Source: Lacihabitans sp. CS3-21 (GTDB lineage: Bacteria > Bacteroidota > Bacteroidia > Cytophagales > Spirosomataceae). Taken from it: 64,000 nt of DNA. The notes under the pieces are model-generated. The model was not told the DNA's origin and made no database searches. It worked only from the letters and a program-made list of their open reading frames with translations. Location of the stretch: the NCBI RefSeq assembly GCF_024343675.1, contig NZ_RJUD01000113.1:62001-126000 (forward strand), given 5' to 3'. Positions within the stretch are counted from its first letter, which is position 1. The number at the start of each line of letters is the position of its first letter. The position numbers and the translations under genes were made by a program. Of this stretch, positions 1-8,832 are shown in pieces.

Positions 1-951
1 GAGGCCAGCTATACAATCTGCACATTCAGGTACTTTTACGATGTTTACATCAAACTTTTTGTTTGCATCATACATGGCCAATTCATCTCTAACCTCCCAA
101 CCGCTCAGTGGTATATTTCCAATTCCACGCCATTCTCTATCTTCCACTTCGAATACCTCATTAATTACTTTTATAGCATCGGGGTTACCCTCAGGTCTTA
201 CTACTCTGCTATATTGGTTTTCTAATTTTGCTTCTCCTTTTTCAAGCTGACGGACCGTCATCAATATACCTTGAAGTAAATCTACTGGCTCAAAACCCGT
301 TACTACTATCGGTAAATTATATTTTCTTACCAAAGGCTCATATTCTGAAATCCCCATGATGGTGCATACGTGCCCCGCGGCTAAAAAACCTTGAATAAGT
401 GTATCTTCATCGTTCATAACGGCCTCCATAGCAGGTGGCACAAGGACATGTGATGCGAGTATAGAATAGTTTTTTACCCCAGCTCGTCTGGCATGTACCA
501 CCGAAAGTGCATTGGCCGGAGCGGTAGTTTCAAATCCTACTGCAAAAAATACCACTTCACGATTTGGGTTTTCTTGAGCAATTTTTACGGCTTCGAGAGG
601 GGAATACAAAATCCTGACATCTGCACCTCTGGCTTTCGACTCCAGAAGGCTGCGTTTAGAACCTGGCACCCTGATCATATCTCCGTAAGAGCAAAGAATT
701 ACACCTTTTTCTTCGGCCAAATAAACCGCCTTATCTATCAAATTCAAAGGAGTAACACACACGGGACAGCCTGGACCGTGTACCATTCTAACGTTTTTGG
801 GAATGATATCCAAAATACCGTTTTTAACCAAACTATGGGTTTGTCCACCGCAAACCTCCATGATAGTCCAAGGCTGGGTGGTTATTTTGTGAAGTTCATC
901 AACATACTGTTTTACAACCTCTGAACTTCTATATTCCGACATGTATTTCAT
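1..951 (-). CDS. hypD: HypD, hydrogenase Fe(CN)2CO assembly scaffold (3' end beyond window)
   Basis: HypD works with HypC as the scaffold on which the Fe(CN)2CO centre of [NiFe]-hydrogenases is built before transfer to the large subunit. The 317 readable codons contain the family signatures EVCGGQTH (Cys34, His39) and GPGCPVCV (Cys62, Cys65), the iron-binding and redox cysteines of HypD. The frame stays open through the left edge, so roughly 50 C-terminal residues of the usual ~365, including the [4Fe-4S] cysteines, are missing only because the window ends. ATG at 951 is taken as start; a second ATG lies three codons on. It follows hypC after 47 nt at the end of the hyp operon. hypE is not seen and would be expected just beyond position 1. 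Confidence 0.95.
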   Translation of the reverse strand, partial: MKYMSEYRSSEVVKQYVDELHKITTQPWTIMEVCGGQTHSLVKNGILDIIPKNVRMVHGPGCPVCVTPLNLIDKAVYLAEEKGVILCSYGDMIRVPGSKRSLLESKARGADVRILYSPLEAVKIAQENPNREVVFFAVGFETTAPANALSVVHARRAGVKNYSILASHVLVPPAMEAVMNDEDTLIQGFLAAGHVCTIMGISEYEPLVRKYNLPIVVTGFEPVDLLQGILMTVRQLEKGEAKLENQYSRVVRPEGNPDAIKVINEVFEVEDREWRGIGNIPLSGWEVRDELAMYDANKKFDVNIVKVPECADCIAGL

Positions 952-998
952 AAATATATCTTTTTTAATTTGACTTTAAACCTCTGAAAAAGAAATAA

Positions 999-1286
999 TT
1001 AAAGTGCACAAGAGCCTCCATCACGCTCAATCTGAGACGACTCAACCAACTCATCCAATTCACCTATTTCTTTTAGGTATTCAAATGTTTTCTTGGCCTC
1101 GTCCTCGTCAATTTTGCTAATAGCCACACCCACATGAACAAGCACATAGTCGCCAACTTCAGCATCTGGTAGCATCTCAAGACTGGCCTGTTTGGTGATT
1201 CCACCAAAAACTACTTGGGCCATTTTCACCAAGCCATTGTATTGGTATTCAATTGATTTTATTTTTCCTGGAATTGCTAAACACAT
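999..1286 (-). CDS. hypC: HypC, hydrogenase maturation chaperone
   Basis: Small chaperone (95 aa, normal length) that pairs with HypD in Fe(CN)2CO assembly and then delivers the iron centre to the hydrogenase large-subunit precursor. It begins with the diagnostic MCLAIPGKI; Cys2, exposed after removal of Met1, is the functional cysteine. The middle of the protein has the family's GDYVLVHVGVAI pattern. The last 25 residues form an acidic tail ending in GGSCAL, a little longer than in many HypC proteins. The start is only 3 nt after the hypF stop, so the genes are surely co-transcribed. Cytoplasmic. Confidence 0.96.
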   Translation of the reverse strand: MCLAIPGKIKSIEYQYNGLVKMAQVVFGGITKQASLEMLPDAEVGDYVLVHVGVAISKIDEDEAKKTFEYLKEIGELDELVESSQIERDGGSCAL

Positions 1287-1289
1287 ATT

Positions 1290-3614
1290 TTAATTTATTG
1301 AAGGATGAAAAATCTGACCATATGAAATAGATTCATCATTCGGTGATAAATCTTGATGAAAAAACAAGGTAAATCGACCCTGAAGATGCTCTATTAATAA
1401 ATCTACTAACAGTGTATTCTGAAAAACACCGCCACTAAAAGTTAAAATCTTTGCGGCATTGTACTCGGCAATTTTGCTTACCATATCTACCAAAGAAATA
1501 TGAAATTTAGCAGCAACAAAAGCCCTTTCTTTGCCATTTTCTAGGTCATTCACTATACCTAAGACAAGCGTTTGAGTAATATTTAATTCCGTTATTACGG
1601 ATTGATAAAAATACGATTCATTCCAATCATATCCATGTGTATTGAAAAATCGAAACGCCAAATTTTCTAATAACATAGCGGCTTCACCTTCATAAGTTTG
1701 AACATCAATCAATCCCAAAATAGAAGCTACGCCATCAAAAATCCTCCCTACGGAGCAAGTTTTTAAAGTATTGTTAAGGAGAATCTTCCTGAAAAAATCA
1801 AATTCTATTTCTGTGAATTTCTCACTTATAATATCCTCATCAATATTCGAATTTTTCAGCAATGACAAAGCCGAAAGTCTAGGTTCTTTGGCCATTTTAT
1901 CGTTTAAAATCGAATCAAAATATCCAAAATGATTAACTCTCAGAATTTCTTTTTTTTCATAAACAAAAAACTCTCCGCCCCAAATATTGCCATCTATCCC
2001 AAGTCCTGTACCATCCCAAACTACTCCCATTATCTTTTCAGGGGTTTCTAAAAGGTCATTCTCTGCTAATACGGCCGTAAAATGTGCTTCATGATGCTGT
2101 ATAGTTTGAATCGGTATTCTCCATTCCTCTGCTTTAGTCTTTCCAAATTCAGCAGAAAAATAGCCGGGATGTAAGTCCACAATAACTTTATCCACGGGAC
2201 TCTTTAAATCGTTTTCGGTGTAACAATCAAGAAATCTATTTAAGGTTAGAAGATAGTTTTGTTGGGTTTCGAAATTTTCTAAATCACCCAAATATTGACT
2301 CGCATAAACATTATAATTGGTTTTCAGAGCAAACGTACTTTTCATATTGGCACCCATAGCCAATAACATTTGTTCAGAAAAATCAAAATTCTTGACACCA
2401 ATTTCATGCCCTCTACTGCGACGAATCACCACCTTTTTTTGGTGTTTTTTTGTAAACTTTACAACTGAATCATCCTGAGGCTGAATGATGTCACGGTCAT
2501 TAATCAGTATAAAATCAGCAAGTGATTTGAGCTCAGAAATCGCTTTTTGATTATCAAAAACTATTGGATTTCCACTAATATTTCCACTAGTGGCCAATAA
2601 AGGCAATCCCATTTTATGACTAATCAATGCCAAAAGTGGGGAGTTTGGCATCATAAGCCCTATAGCTTCTATTTTCGGATTGATTTCGCTACAGATATGA
2701 CTAGTAGGTAATTGATTTAATATAACAATTGGAACCATTGAACTCTCCAAGGCTTCTATTTCTTTTTCAGAAACTATAGCTTCTAGCTTCAGCTTTTCTA
2801 TATTTTCAACCAATACTGCAAAGGGTTTTGTAGGCCTGTGTTTTCTTTCTCTTAATTTCTGAACAGCAGCGGCTTGAGTAGCATCGGCGAGTAATAAAAA
2901 ACCACCGATTCCTTTTACGGCCACTATCATTTGGGCTTTTAAAAGGTCTACCACTTTGTCGAGCATTTGCTCTTGCGGAATTTCGATTAGGTTTTCATTA
3001 TGATCAAACAAACTCATTTTTATGCCACAGCTTTTGCAAGAAATGGTCTGAGCATGGAATCTCACATCTTCAGGATTCGTATATTCTTCATCACAATCTG
3101 AACAAAACGCAAAATTGTGCATGGATGTATTTACCCGTTCGAATGGCAAAGCTGTTTGAATGGAATACCTAGGACCACAGACCGCACAGGTGGTAAAAGC
3201 ATATTCATGCCGTCTATTGTTTTCATCAAAAATCTCCTGTTTGCATGATACACACAAACCGAAGTCTGGTGTAGGACATAAAACCGAAGTTCCTATTTTT
3301 TGATTTTCAATGATTTCGAAGTCATCAAACTCTTCATAGTCAGATTCCTTTATCTCAAATTTCAGGATTTTGGATTTCTCAGGTGCATTTTCTAAAACAT
3401 AATTTAAAAATGATTCACTATTTATTTTTGAAGCATTTAGAACTATGGATACGCCCTCCAAGTCGTTTTTTATATAGCCTTTTAAACTAAACTTTTTGGC
3501 TGCTCTATACACAAAAGGCCTGAATCCTACTCCTTGAACAATTCCTTTGATAGTTATCAAAAAATTTGAAATTGAAGTAGAACAAGGTTCCTCTAATGTG
3601 AGCGTTAGTTCCAT
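1290..3614 (-). CDS. hypF: HypF, carbamoyltransferase for cyanide-ligand synthesis
   Basis: HypF uses carbamoyl phosphate and ATP to make the thiocarboxamide on HypE that becomes the cyanide ligands of the NiFe site. Domains in order: acylphosphatase-like (KGIVQGVGFRPF near residue 30), paired CxxC zinc fingers (about residues 110-190), YrdC-like nucleotide-binding domain (about 205-390) and a Kae1-like domain with IQHHEAHF, WDGTGLG and FSGGVFQN. The open frame reaches 3683 inside hypB, but the ATG at 3614 (774 aa) is preferred: it lies 2 nt after the hypB stop and places the acylphosphatase domain at the usual distance from the N-terminus. Usual length is about 750-780 aa. Confidence 0.95.
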   Translation of the reverse strand: MELTLTLEEPCSTSISNFLITIKGIVQGVGFRPFVYRAAKKFSLKGYIKNDLEGVSIVLNASKINSESFLNYVLENAPEKSKILKFEIKESDYEEFDDFEIIENQKIGTSVLCPTPDFGLCVSCKQEIFDENNRRHEYAFTTCAVCGPRYSIQTALPFERVNTSMHNFAFCSDCDEEYTNPEDVRFHAQTISCKSCGIKMSLFDHNENLIEIPQEQMLDKVVDLLKAQMIVAVKGIGGFLLLADATQAAAVQKLRERKHRPTKPFAVLVENIEKLKLEAIVSEKEIEALESSMVPIVILNQLPTSHICSEINPKIEAIGLMMPNSPLLALISHKMGLPLLATSGNISGNPIVFDNQKAISELKSLADFILINDRDIIQPQDDSVVKFTKKHQKKVVIRRSRGHEIGVKNFDFSEQMLLAMGANMKSTFALKTNYNVYASQYLGDLENFETQQNYLLTLNRFLDCYTENDLKSPVDKVIVDLHPGYFSAEFGKTKAEEWRIPIQTIQHHEAHFTAVLAENDLLETPEKIMGVVWDGTGLGIDGNIWGGEFFVYEKKEILRVNHFGYFDSILNDKMAKEPRLSALSLLKNSNIDEDIISEKFTEIEFDFFRKILLNNTLKTCSVGRIFDGVASILGLIDVQTYEGEAAMLLENLAFRFFNTHGYDWNESYFYQSVITELNITQTLVLGIVNDLENGKERAFVAAKFHISLVDMVSKIAEYNAAKILTFSGGVFQNTLLVDLLIEHLQGRFTLFFHQDLSPNDESISYGQIFHPSIN

Positions 3615-3616
3615 TT

Positions 3617-4366
3617 TTAGTTTATGGTCTCTAATACAGACTGTTTCTTTTTTTCTACTTTCTGAATCAACCATTCGCACCATTCGTCTATTCCTTCGCC
3701 ATTAAGACTTGAGATTGTGATTACCTCCAAATCTGGGTTAATATCTCGGGCGTCTTTGGTTACGGCTTCTACCGAAAAAGGCAAATACTGCAATATGTCT
3801 GATTTTGAAACCAACATCATTTCGCTGGTGAGAAACATCCTCGGATATTTTTTGGGTTTGTCGTCGCCCTCAGTGCAGGCAATTAAAGTCACCCTAAAGT
3901 CTTCGCCCAAATCAAACGCTGCCGGACAAACTAGATTTCCGACATTTTCAATGAATAGTAAATCTACGGCATCTAGTTGCATGAAATCTAAAGCCTGCAG
4001 TACCATCTGGGCTTCAATATGACACATGCCGCCAGTGACTATTTGCAAACTGTCTATACCTGCTTCTCTGATTCTGATGGCATCTCGCTCCGTTTCTGGA
4101 TCACCTACCAAAACCGACATTTTTATTTTGTCTTTTAGTCTTCGGCCGGTTTCTTGCATCAAGGTGGTTTTGCCACTACCCGGCGACGAACAAACATTAA
4201 TTACCAATATATTTTTTAGCCGGTCTCTGATAGCTTTGGCTACAAAATCGTTGGCTTTTAGTAAATGTAATGTGGTGTTGTCGCACTGAACAGAGCCAGT
4301 GGGCATTCTATTTGACTTAGGGGTTGATTGGTCCATCGGTTTATAATTTTTAATCTTCAAATTCAA
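3617..4366 (-). CDS. hypB: HypB, nickel-insertion GTPase
   Basis: GTPase that with HypA inserts nickel into the large subunit after the iron centre is in place. The P-loop SSPGSGKTT is at residues 60-68, the dimer-interface metal motif GGMCHIEA follows, and ENVGNLVCPAAFDLGE is a HypB hallmark. The guanine-specificity loop reads SKSD. There is no His-rich nickel-storage stretch at the N-terminus. The 249-aa frame overlaps hypA by 17 bp; an alternative ATG at 4336 (MDQSTPKS) would remove the overlap, so the first ten residues are uncertain. Confidence 0.95.
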   Translation of the reverse strand: MNLKIKNYKPMDQSTPKSNRMPTGSVQCDNTTLHLLKANDFVAKAIRDRLKNILVINVCSSPGSGKTTLMQETGRRLKDKIKMSVLVGDPETERDAIRIREAGIDSLQIVTGGMCHIEAQMVLQALDFMQLDAVDLLFIENVGNLVCPAAFDLGEDFRVTLIACTEGDDKPKKYPRMFLTSEMMLVSKSDILQYLPFSVEAVTKDARDINPDLEVITISSLNGEGIDEWCEWLIQKVEKKKQSVLETIN

Positions 4367-4691
4367 CTTTACTTATGAGCAATTCTTCGCCCTGCACCAC
4401 ATTTCTACTTGGTTTACCGCAGCTACAAATAAATCTGTATTGTTCTACGGGGCTATTTTTTTTACAGTCGTCGCAATAGATGAGTATGGGCAATACTTCA
4501 ACTTCCAAAGAGGCATTTCTATATTCTGGCTGGTCAGCTTGTACTGCTTCAAATGCATTTTGCATTAAAATGGGCTGAACATTAGATAGAATTCCAGCCT
4601 TCAAATAAATCTTTTTTAATTTTTTAAAATCAAGAGGAAACTCATCTTCCAACGTTTTAAAAATATTTCTTACCAAGGAAATCTCATGCAT
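4350..4691 (-). CDS. hypA: HypA, nickel metallochaperone
   Basis: HypA binds Ni(II) through its N-terminal MHE motif and passes it, with HypB, to the hydrogenase large subunit. The 113-aa protein starts MHEISLV and carries the structural zinc site as a CxxC pair (YCDDCKK) and a second cysteine pair compressed to CSC (FICSCGKP), where the family usually has CxxC. The single-residue spacing is a small oddity. It is the first gene of the hyp set. The 79-nt gap upstream holds a -7 promoter element and the palindrome shared with hupS, so this may be a second transcription start within the locus. Confidence 0.95.
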   Translation of the reverse strand: MHEISLVRNIFKTLEDEFPLDFKKLKKIYLKAGILSNVQPILMQNAFEAVQADQPEYRNASLEVEVLPILIYCDDCKKNSPVEQYRFICSCGKPSRNVVQGEELLISKVEFED

Positions 4692-4725
4692 TTGATTCCA
4701 GAATTTTTATCTTTTCTACTTTAGA

Positions 4726-4733
4726 CAAATTTA
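4726..4733 (-). promoter_or_regulatory. Candidate -7 promoter element for hypA
   Basis: Read on the minus strand this is TAAATTTG, a full match to the Bacteroidota -7 consensus TAnnTTTG, 34 nt upstream of the hypA ATG. No clear -33 TTG is seen at the usual distance, which fits a promoter needing an activator. The palindrome core lies 37 nt further upstream. Confidence 0.5.
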
Positions 4734-4769
4734 TGTATTTAATCTTCCAGATGACAGAATTTTATCTGG

Positions 4770-4789
4770 TTTAGAAAATTTTTTCTAAA
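4770..4789. promoter_or_regulatory. Palindromic candidate operator upstream of hypA
   Basis: TTTAGAAAA, two Ts, TTTTCTAAA: a perfect inverted repeat. The inner 18 bases (TTAGAAAATTTTTTCTAA) are identical to those of the palindrome upstream of hupS. It overlaps the last codons and stop of the TPR gene and lies 78 nt upstream of hypA. The exact repetition before two operon heads makes a regulator site more likely than chance, although part of it is coding. Confidence 0.55.
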
Positions 4790-6276
4790 TTTAATATATT
4801 TTGCAAATGCCTCTCTGCATCTTCGAGCAATTTTGGGTCAAGAGTTAACTTTTGTATATCTTTGGCTAGGCTGGTCATTTCATCAAGCAGAAGTTGGCCA
4901 TCCGTGGTATCGTTTTGAGTAACGTACAATGCCGCTTCCAAGAAATTTAGGATAGTTAAGGCACGTTCGGTTGGAAAATCTTCAGCTGTTCGGATTTCTA
5001 AAGATTTGCGATAATAACCAAGTGCCTTAGCACAATTATCAGATTTTACACCTTCTGGATATTTGGTAAATGCATTGCCATAATTATTACAAATCATCGC
5101 AAATTCATATGGATGAGTTTCTCTCGTGAAAAAATCAAGAGCTTGATTGAAAGAGCTGATAGAAACCGCTGCCCAAATACTTTTTTTCTTTACTTCGTCA
5201 GGAATTTCGGAATAAATGACACCCAAATGGTGTTGAATTTCGGCGAAGACCTCGGGCGTATCGTATTGATTAAAGACCTTTAAGGCTTGCAAATAAGCAT
5301 CCATAGCTGGCCTGTAAAATTGAGGGCTGCCGCTTTGAGCCCAAGTAAAAAGTAAAACCCCTTTGTGATATTGGGCGTTGGCTAGAAGTTCAGGAATATT
5401 TTCGTTGCTGAGGATATTGATGGCCCTAGAGATATAGCCCAAAGATTCAGAGAAACTATTTTCAAGGTTAGAAACATGTGAAGCATCAATTAACAAAAGG
5501 GCGATTTGAATGGTATTCTCTTTCTCTTCGTGATATTTGAGCACTTCCCAAATGGCATTTTTAGTCTTTTCTAATAAGTCTTGGTCATAAGGAACCACCA
5601 ATTGTTTAATCCAAATGGCATACTGAATACTCAAAAGCTCGAATTTTGCATCTTCAGAAATGTGGTCTTCTAGACTTTTGGCCAAGATTTCATCGGCTAA
5701 AACCAGATTGTCACCATCTAGCATCAAAGTAGCATAATGCTTGCCCGTAAAAGCCCTAAACTCTCCATTTGGTGCTAAATCTAAGGCATTTTTATAAAAT
5801 CCTTCGATTTGGTAAGAGCTAAAATACTTTGAGCAATTTCCGTAATGAGCTAAAACTGCTATATTATGGGCATTTTTATAGGCTTTGGAGATTTCAAAAG
5901 GGTTATTTGGGAAATCTTCTGGCAAATCCAGAACTATGTTATTCTGCAATCTGTTGTGCAAATCCATGTCAAACAAAAGATCTGGATTTTTTGCAGCAAA
6001 ATGATATGCTTTCTCGAAATTGTTTAGGTTTAAATAAACCAAAGCTAATAAGTTCAAATCAGAATATTGGATTTCGTTAGAAAACAAAAACGGCGGATTT
6101 TCATCTGACCATTTAATCGGAACTTTAATGATTTGATGCTCTACTATTAAAAAATCTTTATCATCGCTCTGCTCATTCAATAGTTTTGCAAAAACAATTT
6201 CATTTAAGTTCGGCTCGGAATCTATCAAAGACTGAATTTTAGCCAAATCGGTCTTATCCGTAAATATAGTAATCAT
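4771..6276 (-). CDS. TPR-repeat protein of the hydrogenase operon
   Basis: 501-aa cytoplasmic protein without signal peptide or membrane segment. Helical TPR-like units recur in the second half, with family-type pairs such as NAQYHKGVLLFTWAQ, IQHHLGVIYSEI and ICNNYGNAF. The N-terminal third is more divergent and not recognised. It lies between the structural genes and the hyp genes on the same strand, 50 nt after the 103-aa gene, so a role as assembly or maturation scaffold for the hydrogenase is inferred. TPR proteins are, as I recall, known neighbours of group 2a hydrogenases. The start at MITIFTDK is well placed. Confidence 0.75.
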   Translation of the reverse strand: MITIFTDKTDLAKIQSLIDSEPNLNEIVFAKLLNEQSDDKDFLIVEHQIIKVPIKWSDENPPFLFSNEIQYSDLNLLALVYLNLNNFEKAYHFAAKNPDLLFDMDLHNRLQNNIVLDLPEDFPNNPFEISKAYKNAHNIAVLAHYGNCSKYFSSYQIEGFYKNALDLAPNGEFRAFTGKHYATLMLDGDNLVLADEILAKSLEDHISEDAKFELLSIQYAIWIKQLVVPYDQDLLEKTKNAIWEVLKYHEEKENTIQIALLLIDASHVSNLENSFSESLGYISRAINILSNENIPELLANAQYHKGVLLFTWAQSGSPQFYRPAMDAYLQALKVFNQYDTPEVFAEIQHHLGVIYSEIPDEVKKKSIWAAVSISSFNQALDFFTRETHPYEFAMICNNYGNAFTKYPEGVKSDNCAKALGYYRKSLEIRTAEDFPTERALTILNFLEAALYVTQNDTTDGQLLLDEMTSLAKDIQKLTLDPKLLEDAERHLQNILNLEKIF

Positions 6277-6326
6277 TATAGCAGTTAAGGGTTTTAAACT
6301 TTGTTGAAATTTTAAGGTATATTTTT

Positions 6327-6638
6327 TTAATTCTCCAAGTGAATTTCAATTATTCCGGTATTTTTTATTTGATAATTTAAAATTCGGTCGCTTTCATCGA
6401 GATCATTGTCCATCAATAAATCTCTAAGAAATATGGTTTTGTCGCCTTTGGGATTTCTAAGTTTTAAGGCCGTCCAATTGGTCTTGTGTAATTTCGCAAA
6501 AAAAGTCTTTGATTGTGCTGCTATAAGTAAAGTATTTCGTTCTGCGTAAAATACCATATTTACTTGTTCTTCATTTCCAAAAAGGTCAGTCACAAGTTCA
6601 CTTTCAAACAACAAATGACCAGATTTAAGACTTAACAT
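6327..6638 (-). CDS. Hydrogenase-operon protein of unknown function (103 aa)
   Basis: Small cytoplasmic protein, probably beta-rich, with no cysteine pairs, signal peptide or membrane helix. I do not recognise the family. It starts 1 nt after the stop of the maturation protease gene, a strong sign of translational linkage, and precedes the TPR gene. Position and tight spacing suggest an accessory role in hydrogenase assembly or electron transfer; no direct motif supports either. It contains no metal-ligand cluster, which argues against a ferredoxin or Rieske-type electron carrier. Confidence 0.75.
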   Translation of the reverse strand: MLSLKSGHLLFESELVTDLFGNEEQVNMVFYAERNTLLIAAQSKTFFAKLHKTNWTALKLRNPKGDKTIFLRDLLMDNDLDESDRILNYQIKNTGIIEIHLEN

Positions 6639-6639
6639 A

Positions 6640-7125
6640 TTACCACTTTTTGAGTTTTAGGTTTTCAGTAATTAAATCTATTACTTTTTGTCCAGCGTTT
6701 TTTACATCCTCAGATATTTCTATTTCCAACTTTAGATTATCCACAGCAATCAAATACACTTCAATATCGGTAGGGTAATTTGTAGTTAGTATTTTTTTTG
6801 CATAGGAAAGAGCTTGGTCCCATTTCAATCCATGTAGAAACACCATAGGGTCATCTTGGATGGCGGCGTCAATCTCTGAGGCGGGCAGTTTGTACAATGT
6901 TCCTGGAGGTTCATTGGTATTGATTACTGCATCTACGATAATAATGCGGTTGTGGCCTTGGAGTTTAAATAGCACTTCAAAAGCAGAAGTACCCATGTCG
7001 AAGAGACTGATTTCATCATTTTCATCATCAACATAAGCCCTGAGTTGGTCTATTACAAAACAGCCAATGCCATCGTCGCTTCTGCAAGGGTTTCCAAAAC
7101 CCATTATAGCCGTTTTATTCATCAA
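6640..7125 (-). CDS. [NiFe]-hydrogenase maturation endopeptidase (HyaD/HupD family)
   Basis: Cleaves the C-terminal peptide of the large subunit after nickel insertion. The 161-aa protein opens with the family signature GFGNPCRSDDGIG, whose acidic residues bind nickel in the precursor, and has LFDMGTSAFEVLF and IIVDAV, matching the second and third conserved segments; His of FLHGLKW is likely the remaining ligand. Length is typical (about 150-165 aa). A large subunit with a 15-residue tail to be removed is encoded immediately upstream, so the pair is self-consistent. The family is Ni-dependent rather than a classical serine or cysteine protease. Confidence 0.92.
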   Translation of the reverse strand: MMNKTAIMGFGNPCRSDDGIGCFVIDQLRAYVDDENDEISLFDMGTSAFEVLFKLQGHNRIIIVDAVINTNEPPGTLYKLPASEIDAAIQDDPMVFLHGLKWDQALSYAKKILTTNYPTDIEVYLIAVDNLKLEIEISEDVKNAGQKVIDLITENLKLKKW

Positions 7126-7141
7126 AGTTTAGGTTAAACCA

Positions 7142-7184
7142 AAAGGTGGATTCTAAAACCAAAATGGCTCAAAAATCCACCTTT
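7142..7184 (-). other. Intercistronic hairpin between hupL and the protease gene
   Basis: An 11-bp perfect stem (AAAGGTGGATT pairing with AATCCACCTTT) encloses a 21-nt loop in the 79-nt gap after hupL. On the transcribed strand only four Ts follow, so it is a weak terminator at best. A role in stabilising the hupSL transcript or in partial attenuation is inferred. Confidence 0.6.
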
Positions 7185-7204
7185 CAAAAATTATAATCTT
7201 TTTT

Positions 7205-8797
7205 TTAGAGCTTAAACTTAGCCAATTCTGTACCACTCTTGGCATCATGAGCATGTACTGTACACACCAAACATGAGTCAAAAGAACGGGCTACCATACC
7301 TACCTCCACTGGATCATGCGGATCCTCTATTTCAGTTCCCTCCAATGCCGCTTCTATTGGACCTGGATTTCCCTTATCATCATTTGGACCAACATTCCAA
7401 GTAGTAGGAGCCATTACTTGGTAATTTTTGATGACACCGTTTTCTATTTCAATCCAGTGAGCCAAAGCACCACGAGCAGCTTCGGTTGCTCCGAAACCTT
7501 TTCCATCTCTTTCGGTTGGTTTGATATAAAAATCACCATTCAGGTCAATTTGTCTCAACCACTCATCTATATAATCATATAAACGAGGAGCTTCATGAAG
7601 TCTTGCCAATGTTCTGGTAAATACACTTGGGCCTAATTTTTCCATGATATCCAAAAACAACGGATCTTGAATTTGGTGTTTTTCATTAGATGGATTGGCA
7701 TTCATAATCACTCTTGAAAGTGGACCAGCCTCGGCCGCAAATCCATCATATCTCGGTGCTTTTGACCAGCTATATTTAGAATTAAAATCTGTATTCAATA
7801 AATTTTGCGACGGCATTGGTGTCGGAAGCGGTTCGTTCCATGGGTGGGCAGCCTCTACGTCCTTGTACCATGCATGACTTACGTGTTCCTGCACATTGAG
7901 GTGATTAAAATCATGGAAATTTTTACCATCAAAAAATCCGCCAGGACTAATTACCGCATGTTGGCGTGTTTCTATTTTAGGATTGTTCCAAAGGTCTTTG
8001 TGAATGTAGGTTCCATAAGCTATAAACTTACCGACACCTTGGCCAAACTTGTGTAAGCCAAACTCCATTCCAGCTCTTATGAACAAACCAAGATCTGAAT
8101 TCTTTTGACTTTCGTTTTCATCCACCCAAGCCAACATGTCTTCCCAAGTTCTTATTTGTCTATATCTTTCTATTGAACAGCCCAAAAAAGTAGTTTCTAA
8201 CCAATCTTTTCTGAATTGATTCATAATCGCATGAGCTCTTGTGATATCCTTTAAAGTAGGAGCACACATTACGCCACCAGGTACCATATAACTTGAATGG
8301 GGCCATTGTCCCCCAAAAATTGCATAGACCTGAACTGGCAATGCACTGGCAGTAACGCCACTCTGGAATGACGTGCCTACATAAGCCGACCAGCGTTTTA
8401 CCACTTCTGCGTATAGGGGTTGATTTGCAAATTTCTTATTTGCCATGTCTGTTGCAAAGATGGCATAAAACCATCTCGGAATACTCTGAATGGTTTCACA
8501 AGCCTGACCTAATGCCCTAAGCAAAAGAGCATTAGGAGTTAATTGCGTTTGCCAAACGGTATCCAATGCTGATGAAGCACAATATAAATGAGAACCTCCA
8601 CAAATTCCACAAATACGAGGTGTAACTATAAGACCAGACTGTGGGTCCTTGCCTTCCATAATTTTCTCAAAGCCTCTGAACATAGCTGCTTGAGTGTGAG
8701 CACGGGTTACTACACCGTCCTCCATATATACTTTTACGTCGAGGTCGCCTTCTACACGACCTACTGGCGATATATTTAATTCTTTTGAAATTGCCAT
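7205..8797 (-). CDS. hupL: [NiFe]-hydrogenase large subunit, group 2a-like
   Basis: Catalytic subunit that splits H2 at the NiFe(CN)2CO site. The first metal-binding pair is in RICGICGGSHLYC (near residue 62) and the second in SFDSCLVCTVHAHD near the C-terminus. The proximal motif has Ser where many families have Pro (DPCxxC). After the expected cleavage His there is a 15-residue extension ending in AKFKL, the substrate of the maturation protease encoded next. At 530 aa the length is usual. The small subunit has no Tat signal, so the dimer should stay in the cytoplasm. Overall pattern fits uptake enzymes of the HupSL/Huc type; the subgroup is inferred from motifs, not from a tree. Confidence 0.95.
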   Translation of the reverse strand: MAISKELNISPVGRVEGDLDVKVYMEDGVVTRAHTQAAMFRGFEKIMEGKDPQSGLIVTPRICGICGGSHLYCASSALDTVWQTQLTPNALLLRALGQACETIQSIPRWFYAIFATDMANKKFANQPLYAEVVKRWSAYVGTSFQSGVTASALPVQVYAIFGGQWPHSSYMVPGGVMCAPTLKDITRAHAIMNQFRKDWLETTFLGCSIERYRQIRTWEDMLAWVDENESQKNSDLGLFIRAGMEFGLHKFGQGVGKFIAYGTYIHKDLWNNPKIETRQHAVISPGGFFDGKNFHDFNHLNVQEHVSHAWYKDVEAAHPWNEPLPTPMPSQNLLNTDFNSKYSWSKAPRYDGFAAEAGPLSRVIMNANPSNEKHQIQDPLFLDIMEKLGPSVFTRTLARLHEAPRLYDYIDEWLRQIDLNGDFYIKPTERDGKGFGATEAARGALAHWIEIENGVIKNYQVMAPTTWNVGPNDDKGNPGPIEAALEGTEIEDPHDPVEVGMVARSFDSCLVCTVHAHDAKSGTELAKFKL

Positions 8798-8832
8798 TTC
8801 TATGATGTTATAAATTTGGTTAATAGATATGA

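Noticed and set aside
493-924. 143-codon plus-strand frame near the left edge
   Set aside because: It lies opposite hypD, whose motifs are unmistakable; the plus-strand translation has no recognisable domain.
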